DNA from: Paenirhizobium cremeum
Lineage (GTDB): Bacteria; Pseudomonadota; Alphaproteobacteria; Rhizobiales; Rhizobiaceae
Direction of reading: 5' to 3'
Assembly (NCBI RefSeq): GCF_022884085.1
Contig: NZ_JAGGCS010000005.1
Span: forward strand, 62,001 to 126,000
DNA: 64,000 bases
The notes below the pieces were generated by a model that saw only the letters and a program-made list of their open reading frames with translations, ran no database searches and was not told the origin of the DNA. Both the position numbers and the translations under genes were made by a program. Shown in pieces: positions 16,340 to 26,946 of the stretch. Position 1 is the stretch's first letter. Each line of letters starts with the position of its first letter.

Positions 16340-17599
16340 ATGAGACGTGTCGTTATCACCGGTACCGGCATGGTATCTCCTCTGGGATGTGGAACGGAAC
16401 TGGCCTGGTCGCGCCTTCTGGCTGGTCAGAGCGGCGCGCGCCGCGTGACCGAATTCGAGGTCGAGGACCTGCCGGCGAAGATCGCCTGCCGCATTCCGAC
16501 CGGCGAAGGCGAGGGCACCTTCAATCCCGACGATTGGATGGAAGCCAAGGAACAGCGCAAGGTCGACCACTTCATCATCTATGCGATCGCGGCGGCCGAC
16601 ATGGCGCTTGCGGATGCCGGCTGGCATCCTAAGACCGATGACGACCAGTGCGCCACCGGCGTGCTGATCGGTTCCGGCATCGGCGGCATCGAGGGCATCG
16701 TCGAGGCGGGCTTCATCCTGCGCGACAAGGGTCCCCGTCGTCTTTCCCCGTTTTTCATTCCGGGCCGCCTGATTAATCTAGCATCCGGCCAGGTATCGAT
16801 CCGCCACAAGCTGCGCGGTCCCAACCATTCCGTGGTCACGGCCTGCTCGACCGGCGCACATGCCATCGGCGACGCGGCACGGCTGATTGCGCTCGGCGAT
16901 GCCGACGTGATGGTCGCCGGCGGCACGGAATCGCCGATCAGCCGCATTTCGCTCGCCGGTTTCGCAGCCTGCAAGGCGCTGTCGACCCAGCACAACGACG
17001 ATCCGACCCGCGCCTCCCGTCCCTATGACAAGGATCGCGACGGCTTCGTCATGGGCGAAGGTGCCGGCATCGTCGTGCTGGAGGAGCTTGAGCACGCCAA
17101 GGCGCGTGGCGCCAAGATCTACGCCGAAGTGGTCGGTTACGGTCTCTCCGGCGACGCCTTCCACATCACGGCCCCGTCGGAAGACGGCGACGGTGCCTTC
17201 CGTTGCATGACCATGGCGCTGAAGCGTGCCGGTCTGAAGCCCTCGGACATTGACTATATCAATGCTCACGGCACCTCGACCATGGCTGATACAATCGAGC
17301 TCGGCGCAGTCGAGCGTCTGGTCGGTGACGCGGCATCCAAGATTTCGATGTCCTCCACGAAGTCGGCCATCGGCCATCTTCTCGGTGCTGCCGGCGCGGT
17401 CGAGGCGATCTTCGCCACGCTCGCGATCCGCGACAATGTCGCTCCGCCGACGCTGAACCTCGACAATCCCGATGTCGAGACGGCCATCGACCTCGTGCCG
17501 CACAAGGCCCGCAAGCGGGACATCAACGTGGCGCTGTCCAATTCCTTTGGCTTCGGCGGTACCAACGCCTCGCTGGTCCTTCGCCGCTACGAAGGTTGA
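16340..17599 (+). CDS. fabF: 3-oxoacyl-ACP synthase II FabF
   Basis: Condensing enzyme (KAS II) that elongates acyl-ACP with malonyl-ACP in the membrane-lipid pathway. The 419-residue protein has the Cys-His-His triad: Cys169 in TACSTGAHAIG, His310 in NAHGTST and His346 in GHLLGAAG, plus the C-terminal FGFGGTNASLV. It follows acpP by 118 bp and precedes mltG, the usual alphaproteobacterial order. Confidence 0.97.
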   Translation: MRRVVITGTGMVSPLGCGTELAWSRLLAGQSGARRVTEFEVEDLPAKIACRIPTGEGEGTFNPDDWMEAKEQRKVDHFIIYAIAAADMALADAGWHPKTDDDQCATGVLIGSGIGGIEGIVEAGFILRDKGPRRLSPFFIPGRLINLASGQVSIRHKLRGPNHSVVTACSTGAHAIGDAARLIALGDADVMVAGGTESPISRISLAGFAACKALSTQHNDDPTRASRPYDKDRDGFVMGEGAGIVVLEELEHAKARGAKIYAEVVGYGLSGDAFHITAPSEDGDGAFRCMTMALKRAGLKPSDIDYINAHGTSTMADTIELGAVERLVGDAASKISMSSTKSAIGHLLGAAGAVEAIFATLAIRDNVAPPTLNLDNPDVETAIDLVPHKARKRDINVALSNSFGFGGTNASLVLRRYEG

Positions 17600-17723
17600 G
17601 CGGTCGCCGGGATCGCCAGGGCCGATATGAGAGAGGCCGTCCCGGCGCGGGGCGGCACCTTACCTGTATTTTGCCGCATTGCTTGGCCAGATAGCAGCGA
17701 TACCGAACTGAAGAGGATTGCCG

Positions 17724-18941
17724 GTGAGCGACAACAGCCAGAACAGCGGTGTTTCCTTCGGCCGCGACACGGACGTCCAGCCGAAAGGTCCGATCATCCC
17801 GAAGTCGCCCAATGAAGCGCTTCGGCCTGAGCGCGTGCCCGCCCCGCCGCGCCGTTCGCGCAAGGCCCGCAGCCAGCTTGTCATCTTCCTGAATTTCATC
17901 ATGACCATGGCGGTCGCCGTCTGCATCGCGGCCGTCGCCGGTTTCTATTATGTCATGTCCGCCTATCAGGATCGGGGACCGCTGACGGTGAACACCAATT
18001 TCGTCGTGCGCAGCGGTGCCGGCACGTCCGAGATCGGCAACAGCCTTGAGCGCAATGGCATCGTCAGCGATGGCCGTATTTTCCGTTACGTTTCCGATAT
18101 CTATCTGGATGACGGCGAGACGCTGAAAGCCGGCGAATACGAGATCAAGGCGGGTGCTTCGATGAAGGAGATCATGGAGCTCCTGAAATCCGGCAAATCC
18201 ATCCTCTATTCGGTGTCCTTGCCCGAAGGCCTGACCGTCCAGCAGATGTTCCGCAAGCTTGCCGAGGATACGGTTCTCGAAGGCGATCTGCCGGCGGAAC
18301 TGCCTGCCGAGGGGACTTTGCGACCCGATACCTACAAATATTCGCGCGGCACGAAGCGCACGGAGATTGTCAACCAGATGCTGGCGGCTCAGGAAAAGCT
18401 CGTGGACCAGATCTGGGAACGCCGCGATCCGGACCTGCCGCTCAAGACGAAGGAAGAATTCGTAATCCTGGCGTCCATCGTCGAGAAGGAAACCGGCAAG
18501 GACGACGAACGCGCCCATGTCGCTTCCGTCTTCATCAATCGCTTGGCCAAGGGCATGCGCCTGCAATCCGACCCGACCATCGTCTACGGGCTGTTCGGCG
18601 GTGAGGGCAAGCCCGCGGACCGACCGATATTCCAGTCGGATCTGCAGAAGGAAACGCCCTACAACACCTATCTTATCAAGGGGCTTCCGCCGGGGCCGAT
18701 CGCCAATCCCGGCCGCGCCGCGCTGGAAGCAGTCGCGCATCCGTGGAAGACGGCCGATCTCTACTTCGTGGCCGATGGAACCGGCGGGCATGTCTTTGCT
18801 CCGACGCTTGAGGAGCACAACGCCAATGTCAGGCGCTGGCGCAAGCTGGAGGCGGAGAAGGGCTCCGATCCGAATATAGCGGTGGATGGCCAGCCCGAAG
18901 GCGAGCAGGAACCTGCGGCCTCAAAGAAGAAAAAGAACTGA
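17724..18941 (+). CDS. mltG: Endolytic murein transglycosylase MltG
   Basis: Membrane-anchored lytic transglycosylase that cleaves nascent glycan strands in the periplasm. The roughly 405-residue protein has a proline- and arginine-rich cytoplasmic start, one membrane helix (LVIFLNFIMTMAVAVCIAAV, about residues 52-75), a LysM-like region (VSLPEGLTVQQMFRKLAED) and the catalytic YceG domain with the Glu of the EKET motif (Glu254) and FINRLAKGMRLQSDPTIVYG. The GTG at 17724 was chosen because AGAGG is 7 bases before it; the TTG at 17718 is too close. Gene order fabF-mltG-yicC-gmk is conserved. Confidence 0.95.
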   Translation: MSDNSQNSGVSFGRDTDVQPKGPIIPKSPNEALRPERVPAPPRRSRKARSQLVIFLNFIMTMAVAVCIAAVAGFYYVMSAYQDRGPLTVNTNFVVRSGAGTSEIGNSLERNGIVSDGRIFRYVSDIYLDDGETLKAGEYEIKAGASMKEIMELLKSGKSILYSVSLPEGLTVQQMFRKLAEDTVLEGDLPAELPAEGTLRPDTYKYSRGTKRTEIVNQMLAAQEKLVDQIWERRDPDLPLKTKEEFVILASIVEKETGKDDERAHVASVFINRLAKGMRLQSDPTIVYGLFGGEGKPADRPIFQSDLQKETPYNTYLIKGLPPGPIANPGRAALEAVAHPWKTADLYFVADGTGGHVFAPTLEEHNANVRRWRKLEAEKGSDPNIAVDGQPEGEQEPAASKKKKN

Positions 18942-18966
18942 TACGGACAGCCGGGGGTAAACTGCT

Positions 18967-19857
18967 ATGGCGCTGCAATCCATGACCGGCTTCGCCCGCG
19001 CCGAAGGAACGAGCGGGCGATATCGCTGGGCCTGGGAGCTGCGCTCGGTCAACGGCAAGGGTCTCGATATCCGCATGCGGCTTCCGCAGGGCATGGAGGG
19101 TTTCGAGACGGAGATCCGGCGGTTGCTCGGTCAATATCTTACCCGCGGCAATATACAGGTCGGCCTCTCGGTTTCGGTCAGCGAAAACCGGGTTGAGGCG
19201 GTGCTGAACCGTGATGCGCTGGATGCCGTGCTGCGTTTGCGCGACGAACTCGGCATGGACCTCGTCGACCCAGCGCCGCTGCGCCTCGACGCGCTTCTTT
19301 CCATTCGTGGCCTGGTCGATTTTCGCGAAGCCCAGGACGATGAACAGGCCCTGTCCGCCAGGGATGCGGATATCCTTGCCGGCCTGGAGCAAGCGGTGCG
19401 TGCGCTGTGCGACATGCGGATGACGGAGGGCGACGCGCTCTGTCGCGTGCTCTCGGATCATGTCGCGAACATCGAGGAGCTTGCCCTCAAGGTCGAAGCC
19501 GATCCGTCCCGGCAGCCGGAGGAGATTGCCCGCAAGCTGGAAACCCAGCTCGCGGCCCTCCTCGAAGCGTCGCCCTCGCTCGACCGCGACCGGCTTCATG
19601 CCGAGGCAGCGCTTCTGGCGACCAAGGCGGACCTGCGCGAAGAGATCGACCGGCTGAAGGCCCATGTCACCGCGGCGCGCGATCTGCTCACCATGGGCGG
19701 TCCCATCGGCCGAAAGCTCGATTTTCTTGCGCAGGAATTCAACCGCGAATCGAATACCATCTGTTCCAAATCGAATGCGGTGGCCGTTACCGCCGCCGGC
19801 ATCGAGTTGAAGGTTGTCATCGACCAGTTCCGCGAACAGGTCCAGAATCTGGAATGA
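18967..19857 (+). CDS. YicC family protein, endoribonuclease-like
   Basis: Member of the YicC/YloC family, 296 residues, beginning with the signature [14 protein letters not shown] and ending with the DUF1732 region ([18 protein letters not shown]...[17 protein letters not shown]). E. coli YicC has been described as an endoribonuclease acting on small RNA; whether this protein does the same is inference. Start and length are typical. It is almost always next to gmk, as here, with the stop overlapping an ATG of gmk. Confidence 0.93.
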   Translation: MALQSMTGFARAEGTSGRYRWAWELRSVNGKGLDIRMRLPQGMEGFETEIRRLLGQYLTRGNIQVGLSVSVSENRVEAVLNRDALDAVLRLRDELGMDLVDPAPLRLDALLSIRGLVDFREAQDDEQALSARDADILAGLEQAVRALCDMRMTEGDALCRVLSDHVANIEELALKVEADPSRQPEEIARKLETQLAALLEASPSLDRDRLHAEAALLATKADLREEIDRLKAHVTAARDLLTMGGPIGRKLDFLAQEFNRESNTICSKSNAVAVTAAGIELKVVIDQFREQVQNLE

Positions 19858-19859
19858 CC

Positions 19860-20507
19860 ATGGCCGAAGAGAAAAGAAACGCCGTTCCGATTGCTCGCCG
19901 GGGCCTGATGCTGGTCATCTCCTCGCCTTCCGGCGCCGGAAAATCGACCATCGCCCGAACCCTTCTGGAGAAGGACCGGCAGATCGGTCTTTCCGTCAGC
20001 GTAACCACCAGGCAGCGCCGGCAGAGCGAGATTGAGGGTGTGCACTATCACTTCGTCTCCCAGAGGGAGTTCGAACGCCTGAGGGATTCTGATGCCTTGC
20101 TCGAATGGGCGACCGTGCACGGCAACTCCTACGGAACGCCACGGGAGCCGGTCGAGCAGGCAATGTCCGAAGGCCGCGACATGCTGTTCGACATCGACTG
20201 GCAGGGCGCCCAGCAGCTTCAGGAGAAGATGAAGGCGGATGTGGTCTCGATCTTCATTCTTCCCCCGACGATGGAGGAGCTGCAGTCGCGCCTGCACCGC
20301 CGCGCCGAGGACACGGAAGAGGTCATCCAGACCCGGCTCGCCAATTCCAGGGCGGAGATATCCCACTGGCGGGAATACGACTACGTCATCGTGAATGACG
20401 ACCTGCAGGCCGCCTTCGATGCCGTGCAGTCGATCGTCAAGGCCGAGAGATTGCGTCGCGACCGTCGCCACGGACTGTTCGACTTCGTCGAGGGATTGGT
20501 CCAGTAG
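19860..20507 (+). CDS. gmk: Guanylate kinase
   Basis: Phosphorylates GMP to GDP with ATP. The 215-residue protein has the P-loop [10 protein letters not shown] at 21-30, the GMP-binding stretch [20 protein letters not shown], and the lid and core regions [10 protein letters not shown] and SIFILPP. Two starts are possible: the ATG at 19854 overlaps the yicC stop, while the ATG at 19860 has GGA six bases before it; the latter is listed. Gmk ends 22 bp before the converging rsmA stop. Confidence 0.97.
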   Translation: MAEEKRNAVPIARRGLMLVISSPSGAGKSTIARTLLEKDRQIGLSVSVTTRQRRQSEIEGVHYHFVSQREFERLRDSDALLEWATVHGNSYGTPREPVEQAMSEGRDMLFDIDWQGAQQLQEKMKADVVSIFILPPTMEELQSRLHRRAEDTEEVIQTRLANSRAEISHWREYDYVIVNDDLQAAFDAVQSIVKAERLRRDRRHGLFDFVEGLVQ

Positions 20508-20529
20508 GGCTGCCGGACCGGAATTTCGC

Positions 20530-21360
20530 TCAGCCGAGCAGGCTCGCCAGCCGAACGAATTCCTCGACGCTCAGCGTTTCCGCACGCCGCGCTGGATCGA
20601 TGCCGGCTTTCGACAGCAAGGCCTCTCCTCCAAGCGGCTTGAGGCTCTGGCGCAGCATCTTGCGGCGCTGGCCGAACGCTGCCTGTGTCACCTTTTCGAG
20701 TTTTTCCGGATCGCAGGGCAGGGGCTCCGTGCGCGGTACAAGGTGCACGACGCTGGAGGTTACTTTCGGCGGCGGAGTGAATGCCTGGGGCGGGACGTCA
20801 AACGCCATGTGCGCCTGTGTGCGCCAGCCGCAAAGGACGCCGAGCCGACCGTAATGGTCATCGCCCTCGCGCGCGACGATGCGCTGTCCGACTTCCTTCT
20901 GGAACATCAGTGTCAGCGATTGCCAAAAGGGCGGCCATGACCTCGGCAACAGCCAGTTGACCAGCAATTGCGTGCCGACGTTATAGGGCAGATTGGCGAT
21001 GATCTTGACCGGCCCATCGGGCGCAAGCGCCTCGAAATCGGTCTTCAATGCGTCACCCTCGATGACATCCAGCCGGCCAGGATAGTGCTCCGCCACTTCG
21101 GCCAGCGCCGGCAGGCAGCGCGCGTCACGCTCGACCGCTATGACCTTCTTCGCGCCGAGCGCCAGAATTGCGCGCGTCAGGCCGCCCGGACCGGGGCCGA
21201 CCTCGAAAACGGTCGCGTTTTCCAAAGGACCAGCCGTGCGGGCGATCTTCTGCGTCAGGTTGAGGTCGAGCAGAAAATTCTGCCCGAGCGCCTTGCGAGC
21301 GTCGAGCCCGTGGCGGGCGATCACCTCGCGCAGCGGCGGAAGTCCGTCGAGAGCTGCCAT
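20530..21360 (-). CDS. rsmA: 16S rRNA (A1518/A1519-N6) dimethyltransferase RsmA
   Basis: KsgA/RsmA dimethylates two adjacent adenines near the 3' end of 16S rRNA using SAM. The 276-residue protein has the N-terminal [13 protein letters not shown]-binding motif [14 protein letters not shown], and the catalytic motif NLPYN. The start ATG shares its A with the TGA of pdxA on the minus strand, so the two are coupled. Length is normal. Confidence 0.97.
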   Translation of the reverse strand: MAALDGLPPLREVIARHGLDARKALGQNFLLDLNLTQKIARTAGPLENATVFEVGPGPGGLTRAILALGAKKVIAVERDARCLPALAEVAEHYPGRLDVIEGDALKTDFEALAPDGPVKIIANLPYNVGTQLLVNWLLPRSWPPFWQSLTLMFQKEVGQRIVAREGDDHYGRLGVLCGWRTQAHMAFDVPPQAFTPPPKVTSSVVHLVPRTEPLPCDPEKLEKVTQAAFGQRRKMLRQSLKPLGGEALLSKAGIDPARRAETLSVEEFVRLASLLG

Positions 21361-22385
21361 CAGATCTGTGCTTCGGCCGTCTGGCTGATATCGGCCGCAA
21401 GCCGGATCGCGGCAACGAGGCTGTTTGCGCGTGCGATGCCCTGTCCGGCAATGCCGAAGGCCGTGCCGTGATCGGGAGAAGTGCGCACGAAGGGCAAGCC
21501 GAGCGTCACGTTGACCGAATCGTCGAAGCCGAGTGCCTTGACCGGGATTAGCGCCTGATCGTGATACATGCATATCGCCACGTCATAGCGGTGGCGGGCC
21601 TCGTCGTGGAACATCGTATCCGCGGGAAGCGGGCCGAAGGCGTCGATGCCTTCCTTGCGCAACTGCATAATGGCGGGATGAATGATTTCCTCGTCCTCAT
21701 GGCCGATGGCGCCGTCTTCCCCCGCGTGGGGGTTCAGCCCCGCGACGGCAAGACGCGGATGTTCAAGTCCGAACCGTGCCTTCAGGTCGGCCGCGACGAT
21801 GCGGCAGGTTTCCAGAATGGCTGCCTCGGTCAGGGCGTCCGGGACGTCCCTGATCGGAATGTGGATGGTGACCGGCACGGCCTTGAGCTTCGGACCGGCC
21901 AGCATCATCACCGGCCGGCAGGCCTTGCCTGTCCGCTGTTTTGCGAGATCGGCGAGGAATTCCGTGTGGCCGGGAAAGCCGAAGCCGGCCTCATAAAGAA
22001 CGGACTTGGCGATGGGGTTGGTGACCATTCCACGCACCTTGCCGTCGAAGCAGAGCGAAACGGCGGTGTCGATCGAGGCGATTGTACCCTTCGCCGTTGC
22101 CACATGCGGCTCACCGGCGACCACGTCGACACCGGTGGAAATCGGCAACACCGGAAACGCATTGCTGAATGCGGATATCGCGCCCGCCGCATCGGTTTCG
22201 CGGATGGGAACCTCGATTTCCAGCTCACGGGCGCGCACTTCAAGCACGGCCGGATCACCGATAAAGATGAACGGCGGCAGTTGATACTGCTCGCGATTGA
22301 GCCATGCTGTAAGCGCGATATCGGGACCGATGCCGGCAGGATCACCTTGACTCAAGGCAAGAGGAAGCATGTCGGCAGCCGTCAT
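21360..22385 (-). CDS. pdxA: 4-hydroxythreonine-4-phosphate dehydrogenase PdxA
   Basis: Oxidises 4-phosphohydroxy-L-threonine in vitamin B6 synthesis. The 341-residue protein begins [25 protein letters not shown], and has the metal-binding His in [11 protein letters not shown], the [24 protein letters not shown] region and [16 protein letters not shown]. It lies between the SurA-like gene (14 bp) and rsmA, with which it overlaps, the common proteobacterial order surA-pdxA-rsmA. Confidence 0.97.
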   Translation of the reverse strand: MTAADMLPLALSQGDPAGIGPDIALTAWLNREQYQLPPFIFIGDPAVLEVRARELEIEVPIRETDAAGAISAFSNAFPVLPISTGVDVVAGEPHVATAKGTIASIDTAVSLCFDGKVRGMVTNPIAKSVLYEAGFGFPGHTEFLADLAKQRTGKACRPVMMLAGPKLKAVPVTIHIPIRDVPDALTEAAILETCRIVAADLKARFGLEHPRLAVAGLNPHAGEDGAIGHEDEEIIHPAIMQLRKEGIDAFGPLPADTMFHDEARHRYDVAICMYHDQALIPVKALGFDDSVNVTLGLPFVRTSPDHGTAFGIAGQGIARANSLVAAIRLAADISQTAEAQI

Positions 22386-22399
22386 ATCGTTTCCCGGAA

Positions 22400-23341
22400 T
22401 CAGTTTTCGACAATCTGGGCCTTGGAGCGAAGGTCGTCTAGATATTTCTTGGAGTTCGGGTTTTCACCGCTCTCCTTTTCCTTGCCGATGTCTTCGGCAC
22501 GGAAAACGACTTCCGCGGCCACGTCGTCGGAAACCTGACGCTGGTTGCAGATCGCCAGATATTCTACGCCACGCTCGGTAACCCGGGTTCCGGTGGTGCC
22601 GCCGCTGGCCTTCTCGATCAGAGGCTTCCAATCCGGCGGAAGTTCCGGCTCCAAAACGCGACCGAGATTGCGGATCGATACGTCGAGGTAGTTCTTGGCG
22701 AATTCCATGGCGCCGTCGCAGCCCGGGAATTTCGCGCGTGATGCCTCGGCTTCGGCCTTCCGTTTCCCGACGATCCCCTTTTTCGAGGCAGGCACGACGA
22801 AAATGACCTGTTTCAGGAAGTATTCGGTCGTGACCGGCTTCTGCTTGTTTTCAAGCAGGCGGCTGACCAGTTCCTGGTTCGAGAGCTTGCCCTTGCTGCC
22901 ATATCGGGCGTTGACCAGCCTCGGCCAGCTCATCGACACGGCGATATAGGCCTTGAAGTGCTCTGCGCCGACCCCTGCCTGGTTGAGAATACTGTTAAGC
23001 TGTTCATTCGTCAGCTTGTTCGAACTCGCAAACCGGCCAAACGCCGCATCGACCTCATCCGTGCTGACGGACATGCCCACGCGAGCGATCTCCTGGCGCT
23101 TCAGCGCCTCGTCGATCAGTTCCTGCTTGGCGAGTTTGTTGAGGTCGCCCTTGCGACGCTGAAGTCTCAGAAAGGCGACACGTCGTGCGACATCGCCATT
23201 GGTGATCGCCGTCTTGTTGACGACAGCGACCACCTGGCTCGCGGCCTGTGCATGTTCGACAAAAGGAGCAGGCCCTATGCAGAGCCCGAGCGCCAGCGTG
23301 CCCGCCAGCAGGGATCGCATCCCCTTCTTCGCAAAGGTCAT
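22400..23341 (-). CDS. surA: SurA-like periplasmic chaperone
   Basis: Predicted periplasmic chaperone for outer-membrane proteins, 313 residues. A signal peptide (about residues 1-33, ending VEHAQA|AS) is followed by the SurA N-terminal domain ([25 protein letters not shown]). The C-terminal part is shorter than in E. coli SurA and I do not see two clear parvulin domains, so isomerase activity is doubtful. The start at 23341 was chosen because AAGGAA precedes it by about 7 bases and the signal peptide follows at once; an in-frame start 108 bases upstream is unlikely. Location between lptD and pdxA is the classic lptD-surA-pdxA arrangement. Confidence 0.88.
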   Translation of the reverse strand: MTFAKKGMRSLLAGTLALGLCIGPAPFVEHAQAASQVVAVVNKTAITNGDVARRVAFLRLQRRKGDLNKLAKQELIDEALKRQEIARVGMSVSTDEVDAAFGRFASSNKLTNEQLNSILNQAGVGAEHFKAYIAVSMSWPRLVNARYGSKGKLSNQELVSRLLENKQKPVTTEYFLKQVIFVVPASKKGIVGKRKAEAEASRAKFPGCDGAMEFAKNYLDVSIRNLGRVLEPELPPDWKPLIEKASGGTTGTRVTERGVEYLAICNQRQVSDDVAAEVVFRAEDIGKEKESGENPNSKKYLDDLRSKAQIVEN

Positions 23342-23521
23342 CGGTATTTCCTTCCCTCGGACGCCGCCAGCACCGCCCGCCTCGCATCCGTCAATCAATG
23401 TACGATCTGCCGCATCGATTGCATAATCCATGCGGCAAAACAATGACATTGCGCTAATAGACCCGGCTTTCGCCGGTCGTCGAGAGATTCGACGGTCCGG
23501 CGCCGGCCTGAAACAAAGGAA

Positions 23522-25864
23522 CTACTCGCTGCTGCCGAGCCTGATGTCGCCAAGCGTCCGGAAGGTCAGTCGACCGGCAATGGTCCAGTCGCTCGCCACT
23601 TCGGCATCCGGATCGTACTTGTCGGAGAAGGCCACCGTCAGGATCGTGCACTCGTCGGCATAGCTGAGGCCGACGCTGCGGCGCGAGAAGACGTTTTCAT
23701 CGATGTCATAGGTGAGCGAGCCGAACACCGACCAGTATTCGTTGATCTTCAGCGTGTGCGACGTCTGTACCGACTGATTGTCGTTGGTAAAGCCGTATTC
23801 CGGTTGAGCATCGAGCTGGGTGAAGACGAGTTCGGATTGCAGCCGCTTGTTGGCATAGGAAATGGCGGCGTCCGTACGACGCAGTTCCAGGCTCTTTTCG
23901 TCGAGTCGGACGCTGGTCGACAGGCTGACGCCGTTCGGCATATCGATGCCGGCCATCGCCACGTAGTCGGATACGTCGGTTTCGAGGCCGGAATTGGCGC
24001 CGGCATAGACGAGATCGTCGGTGGCGAACGAATTCTGCCCTGCAAGATGGTAGGACTGGCCGAAGATACCGCGCAGACCGAAGCCGTTGTCGAACGTTCC
24101 GGTATACTGAACGCCGACGTTGGCGCGCGTTCCGCCTTCCACGCGATCATAGCCGGAGAACTTGTCGCGTTCGAAGAGGTTCGTGGCGTCAAACACGAAA
24201 CTCTGGGCATCCTCGTTCGGAAGCATGCCAGCCAACTGCTCGTCGTTGCGCGCGTAGATCTGCGCGATCGGCTCGATGATGTGGCTGCTGTTGGCGGTCG
24301 TGACAAGGATCGGATAGCGGGCCTCGAGGCCTGCGGTGAGCATGCCGCGGGTCGCCGTTGCGTCGGAGGAGAAGTCGCCGGCATAGCCGGACGGCGTGTC
24401 CATATCCAAACCGAAGGCATCGCCGCGTGCCGCAAGCAGCGGCGTAAGCTGCAGACCGCCGGGAACGGTGAAGCTGCGCTTCCATTCCACTTCGCCGGTC
24501 ATCCGGCTCATCGTGCCTTCCAGGCCGCGATAGCGCAGGATATCGTCGATGCTGTCGCCATTGGTGTCGACGCCTTCTTCATCCTCCTTGAAGCGGGAGA
24601 GGGCGGTAAAATTGAGCTTGGCGGAAAGCTCGCCGCCAGCCACCGGTTCGGGGGCATAATAGCTGTAGTCGATGGAGGGCAGCACCGTCGGCTGCTTCTT
24701 CTCCGCCGTGCTTTCCGTGTCCGCGTCCTGAACGTCGAAATAGAAGGCGCGGGCGTCGAAATAGTTACGTTTTCCAAGGCCGGTTAGGTAGACCTGATTG
24801 GTATGCGTCGATTGGTCGAGGCCGGCGAGATCGTAGGTGCGGGCGAAGTTGTTGTCGCTCTGCAGCATGACATCCCAGCCGAAGGCCCACCGCGGGTTGA
24901 TTTGGAAATCACCCTTGGAGGCGACCATGCCGCGCTGGTCGCGATTGGAATCGCTCGTGCCGGCGGTAAATTCGTCGGAGTTCAACTGACTGATGCCGGC
25001 GGCGCGTAACGTAACCATGCCTTTCTCGAAACGCTGGCGATATTCGCCCTCGAGCAGCACACCCTGGGTGGTGTAGCCGGTCGTGGTGATCGTCGCGTCC
25101 CGGTCGTTGGCGATCGCGATATAATAGGGAACCGCGAGACCGAAGCCGAGATTTTCCGAGGTGCGCATTTCCGGGAACAGGAAGCCCGTCTTGCGCTTGA
25201 CCGTGTTATCGGGCACCTCGATGAACGGCAGGACGGCAAGCGTCTGACCGAACAATTGGAACCGGGCCTTTTCGAGCCGTACCGTGTGCTTCTGGCCGTT
25301 CTGGATGACCTTCTCCGCCTTTACCTGCCAGATCGGCGGTCGCTTCGGATTTTCCGCGCAGGGCAGGCATGCCGTGTAGACGCCCTTATGCAGGATCATT
25401 TCCGTGCCGGCGACACGCTCGCCGCTCTCGGCGGCCATACGGGTATTGTCGGTCGTCTCGATACGCAGCGACCTCACGAAGCCGTCCGCGAAATTGTCGG
25501 TCACATCGAGCGTTTCGGCGTAGATCCGGTTGCCGCCCGGCTCCACCAGCTCGATATTGCCGGAAGCCATCACCCGGCCCGTCTTCTGGTTGTATTCGAC
25601 CTTGCGGGCCACCATCTGGTAGCCGGCATAGTTAATCTGCACCGCGCCGGTCGCGATTACGCGTTCCGAATCACGGTCGTATGTCAATTCGTTTGCCGCC
25701 AGCATCAGCTTGGCGTCTTCGGGCACGACAACATCGGCATAACCCGTCGATTCGCTGCTCTGGGCCATGGCGTCGACCGCTGGGAGGAGCGGGACGCACA
25801 AAGCTACACCAGTCAGCAGGGCCTGGGTCAGCCTCCTGATATTCTCGCGGTCTTTTACCGCCAC
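23522..25864 (-). CDS. lptD: LPS-assembly protein LptD
   Basis: Outer-membrane beta-barrel that inserts lipopolysaccharide into the outer leaflet together with LptE. The 780-residue protein has a signal peptide ending near DAMAQ|SSE, an N-terminal OstA/beta-jellyroll domain (KLMLAANELTYDRDSERVIATGAVQI) and a long barrel with alternating aromatic strands. The GTG start at 25864 has GGAGG seven bases before it, and its G is the last base of the lptG stop TAG, so the genes are coupled. Two cysteines near residues 165-168 (CLPC) may form disulfides, as in other LptD proteins. Confidence 0.95.
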   Translation of the reverse strand: MAVKDRENIRRLTQALLTGVALCVPLLPAVDAMAQSSESTGYADVVVPEDAKLMLAANELTYDRDSERVIATGAVQINYAGYQMVARKVEYNQKTGRVMASGNIELVEPGGNRIYAETLDVTDNFADGFVRSLRIETTDNTRMAAESGERVAGTEMILHKGVYTACLPCAENPKRPPIWQVKAEKVIQNGQKHTVRLEKARFQLFGQTLAVLPFIEVPDNTVKRKTGFLFPEMRTSENLGFGLAVPYYIAIANDRDATITTTGYTTQGVLLEGEYRQRFEKGMVTLRAAGISQLNSDEFTAGTSDSNRDQRGMVASKGDFQINPRWAFGWDVMLQSDNNFARTYDLAGLDQSTHTNQVYLTGLGKRNYFDARAFYFDVQDADTESTAEKKQPTVLPSIDYSYYAPEPVAGGELSAKLNFTALSRFKEDEEGVDTNGDSIDDILRYRGLEGTMSRMTGEVEWKRSFTVPGGLQLTPLLAARGDAFGLDMDTPSGYAGDFSSDATATRGMLTAGLEARYPILVTTANSSHIIEPIAQIYARNDEQLAGMLPNEDAQSFVFDATNLFERDKFSGYDRVEGGTRANVGVQYTGTFDNGFGLRGIFGQSYHLAGQNSFATDDLVYAGANSGLETDVSDYVAMAGIDMPNGVSLSTSVRLDEKSLELRRTDAAISYANKRLQSELVFTQLDAQPEYGFTNDNQSVQTSHTLKINEYWSVFGSLTYDIDENVFSRRSVGLSYADECTILTVAFSDKYDPDAEVASDWTIAGRLTFRTLGDIRLGSSE

Positions 25865-26946
25865 TAACCATCCTCCTTGTGGAGCAGGATTGTCGCTCCG
25901 AGTGCCATCGCTACGACGACCGGAACCCAGGCCGCAACGAAGGGCGGCACGACACCGCTGCTACCGAATGCTTTGACAAGCACGGTGACAACATAAAGCA
26001 CGAAGCCGGACAGGATTCCACCCAGAATCACCGAGCGGGACTGGTTGAACCTGCTGAATTTAAGCGAGACGGTTGCAGCAATGAGTGTCATTGCGACCAA
26101 AAGGAACGGTAGGGACAGTAGCGAATGAAACTGTGTTTCCAGTGCCTTGGTCGAAACCCCGAATGATCTGGCCACTGCAATTTTCTGAGAAAGCTCATAA
26201 AAAGCAACGGTCTCCGGTTCTGCAAGCCGCTGTGCGACAAACTCCTTTTTCAAATTGGTGGGAACCTGCGCTGTGGGCAGGTGCTTTTGTATCTCGCCGG
26301 GGCGAGTCTCGGTTACATCGGTAAGAAACCAGTAACCATTTTCCAATTTTGCTGTGCGTGCGTCCTGCCGCACTTCGATGCGTCCATCGCGGTCGAAATG
26401 GATCAGAACGACGCCGCTCAGAAGCGTGCCTTCCTCCTGAATCGTGTTCGCACCGATGATGACGTCGGACTTTCCGCTGATCTGCCGCAGCCACGGAACC
26501 GCGGTGTTTTTCGGTCTGTTGCTCGCTTCGCGCCAGTCCGCCTCGATCAGCAGGGCCTGCTTCTGTCCCCATGCGGCGAGGGGATTGACCACCAGCATCG
26601 TCGCCACACCGATGAGGAAGGCTCCCAGCACGAAGGGCGTCATGAACTGCCAGACCGATATGCCGGCGGCCCGCGCCACGACCAGTTCCGATTTGCGATT
26701 GAGCGCGATCAGCGTGGTCATGCCGACGAAAAGGGAGATGAAGGGGATCGTCTGCTGCAGGATGAGAGGCAGCCGAAGCGCGGTCAGCCACAGGACCCCG
26801 GGAACAGAGTAGCCGGTCAGGCCCGCGAACCTTCCGGAGGTTTCGCTGAAGTCGACCAGATAGGCGATTGCGATCACGCCGATGAAGAACCACAGCGACG
26901 TGACGACGTAGCGCCTGAAGAAATAACGGCCAAGCGTGACGATCAC
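25864..26946 (-). CDS. lptG: LPS export permease LptG
   Basis: Inner-membrane permease of the LptB2FG ABC transporter that extracts LPS for transport to the outer membrane. About 360 residues with six membrane helices, three at each end (FFRRYVVTSLWFFIGVIAIAY; SLLSLPFLLVAMTLIAATVS and later), around a periplasmic jellyroll domain. The GTG at 26946 overlaps the lptF stop (GTGA) and has GGAGG six bases before it. Its own stop touches the lptD GTG, so lptF-lptG-lptD form a coupled operon. Confidence 0.95.
   Translation of the reverse strand: MIVTLGRYFFRRYVVTSLWFFIGVIAIAYLVDFSETSGRFAGLTGYSVPGVLWLTALRLPLILQQTIPFISLFVGMTTLIALNRKSELVVARAAGISVWQFMTPFVLGAFLIGVATMLVVNPLAAWGQKQALLIEADWREASNRPKNTAVPWLRQISGKSDVIIGANTIQEEGTLLSGVVLIHFDRDGRIEVRQDARTAKLENGYWFLTDVTETRPGEIQKHLPTAQVPTNLKKEFVAQRLAEPETVAFYELSQKIAVARSFGVSTKALETQFHSLLSLPFLLVAMTLIAATVSLKFSRFNQSRSVILGGILSGFVLYVVTVLVKAFGSSGVVPPFVAAWVPVVVAMALGATILLHKEDG

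Noticed and set aside
23756..24787. 343-codon plus-strand frame over lptD
   Set aside because: Antisense to lptD, no recognisable motif or start context.
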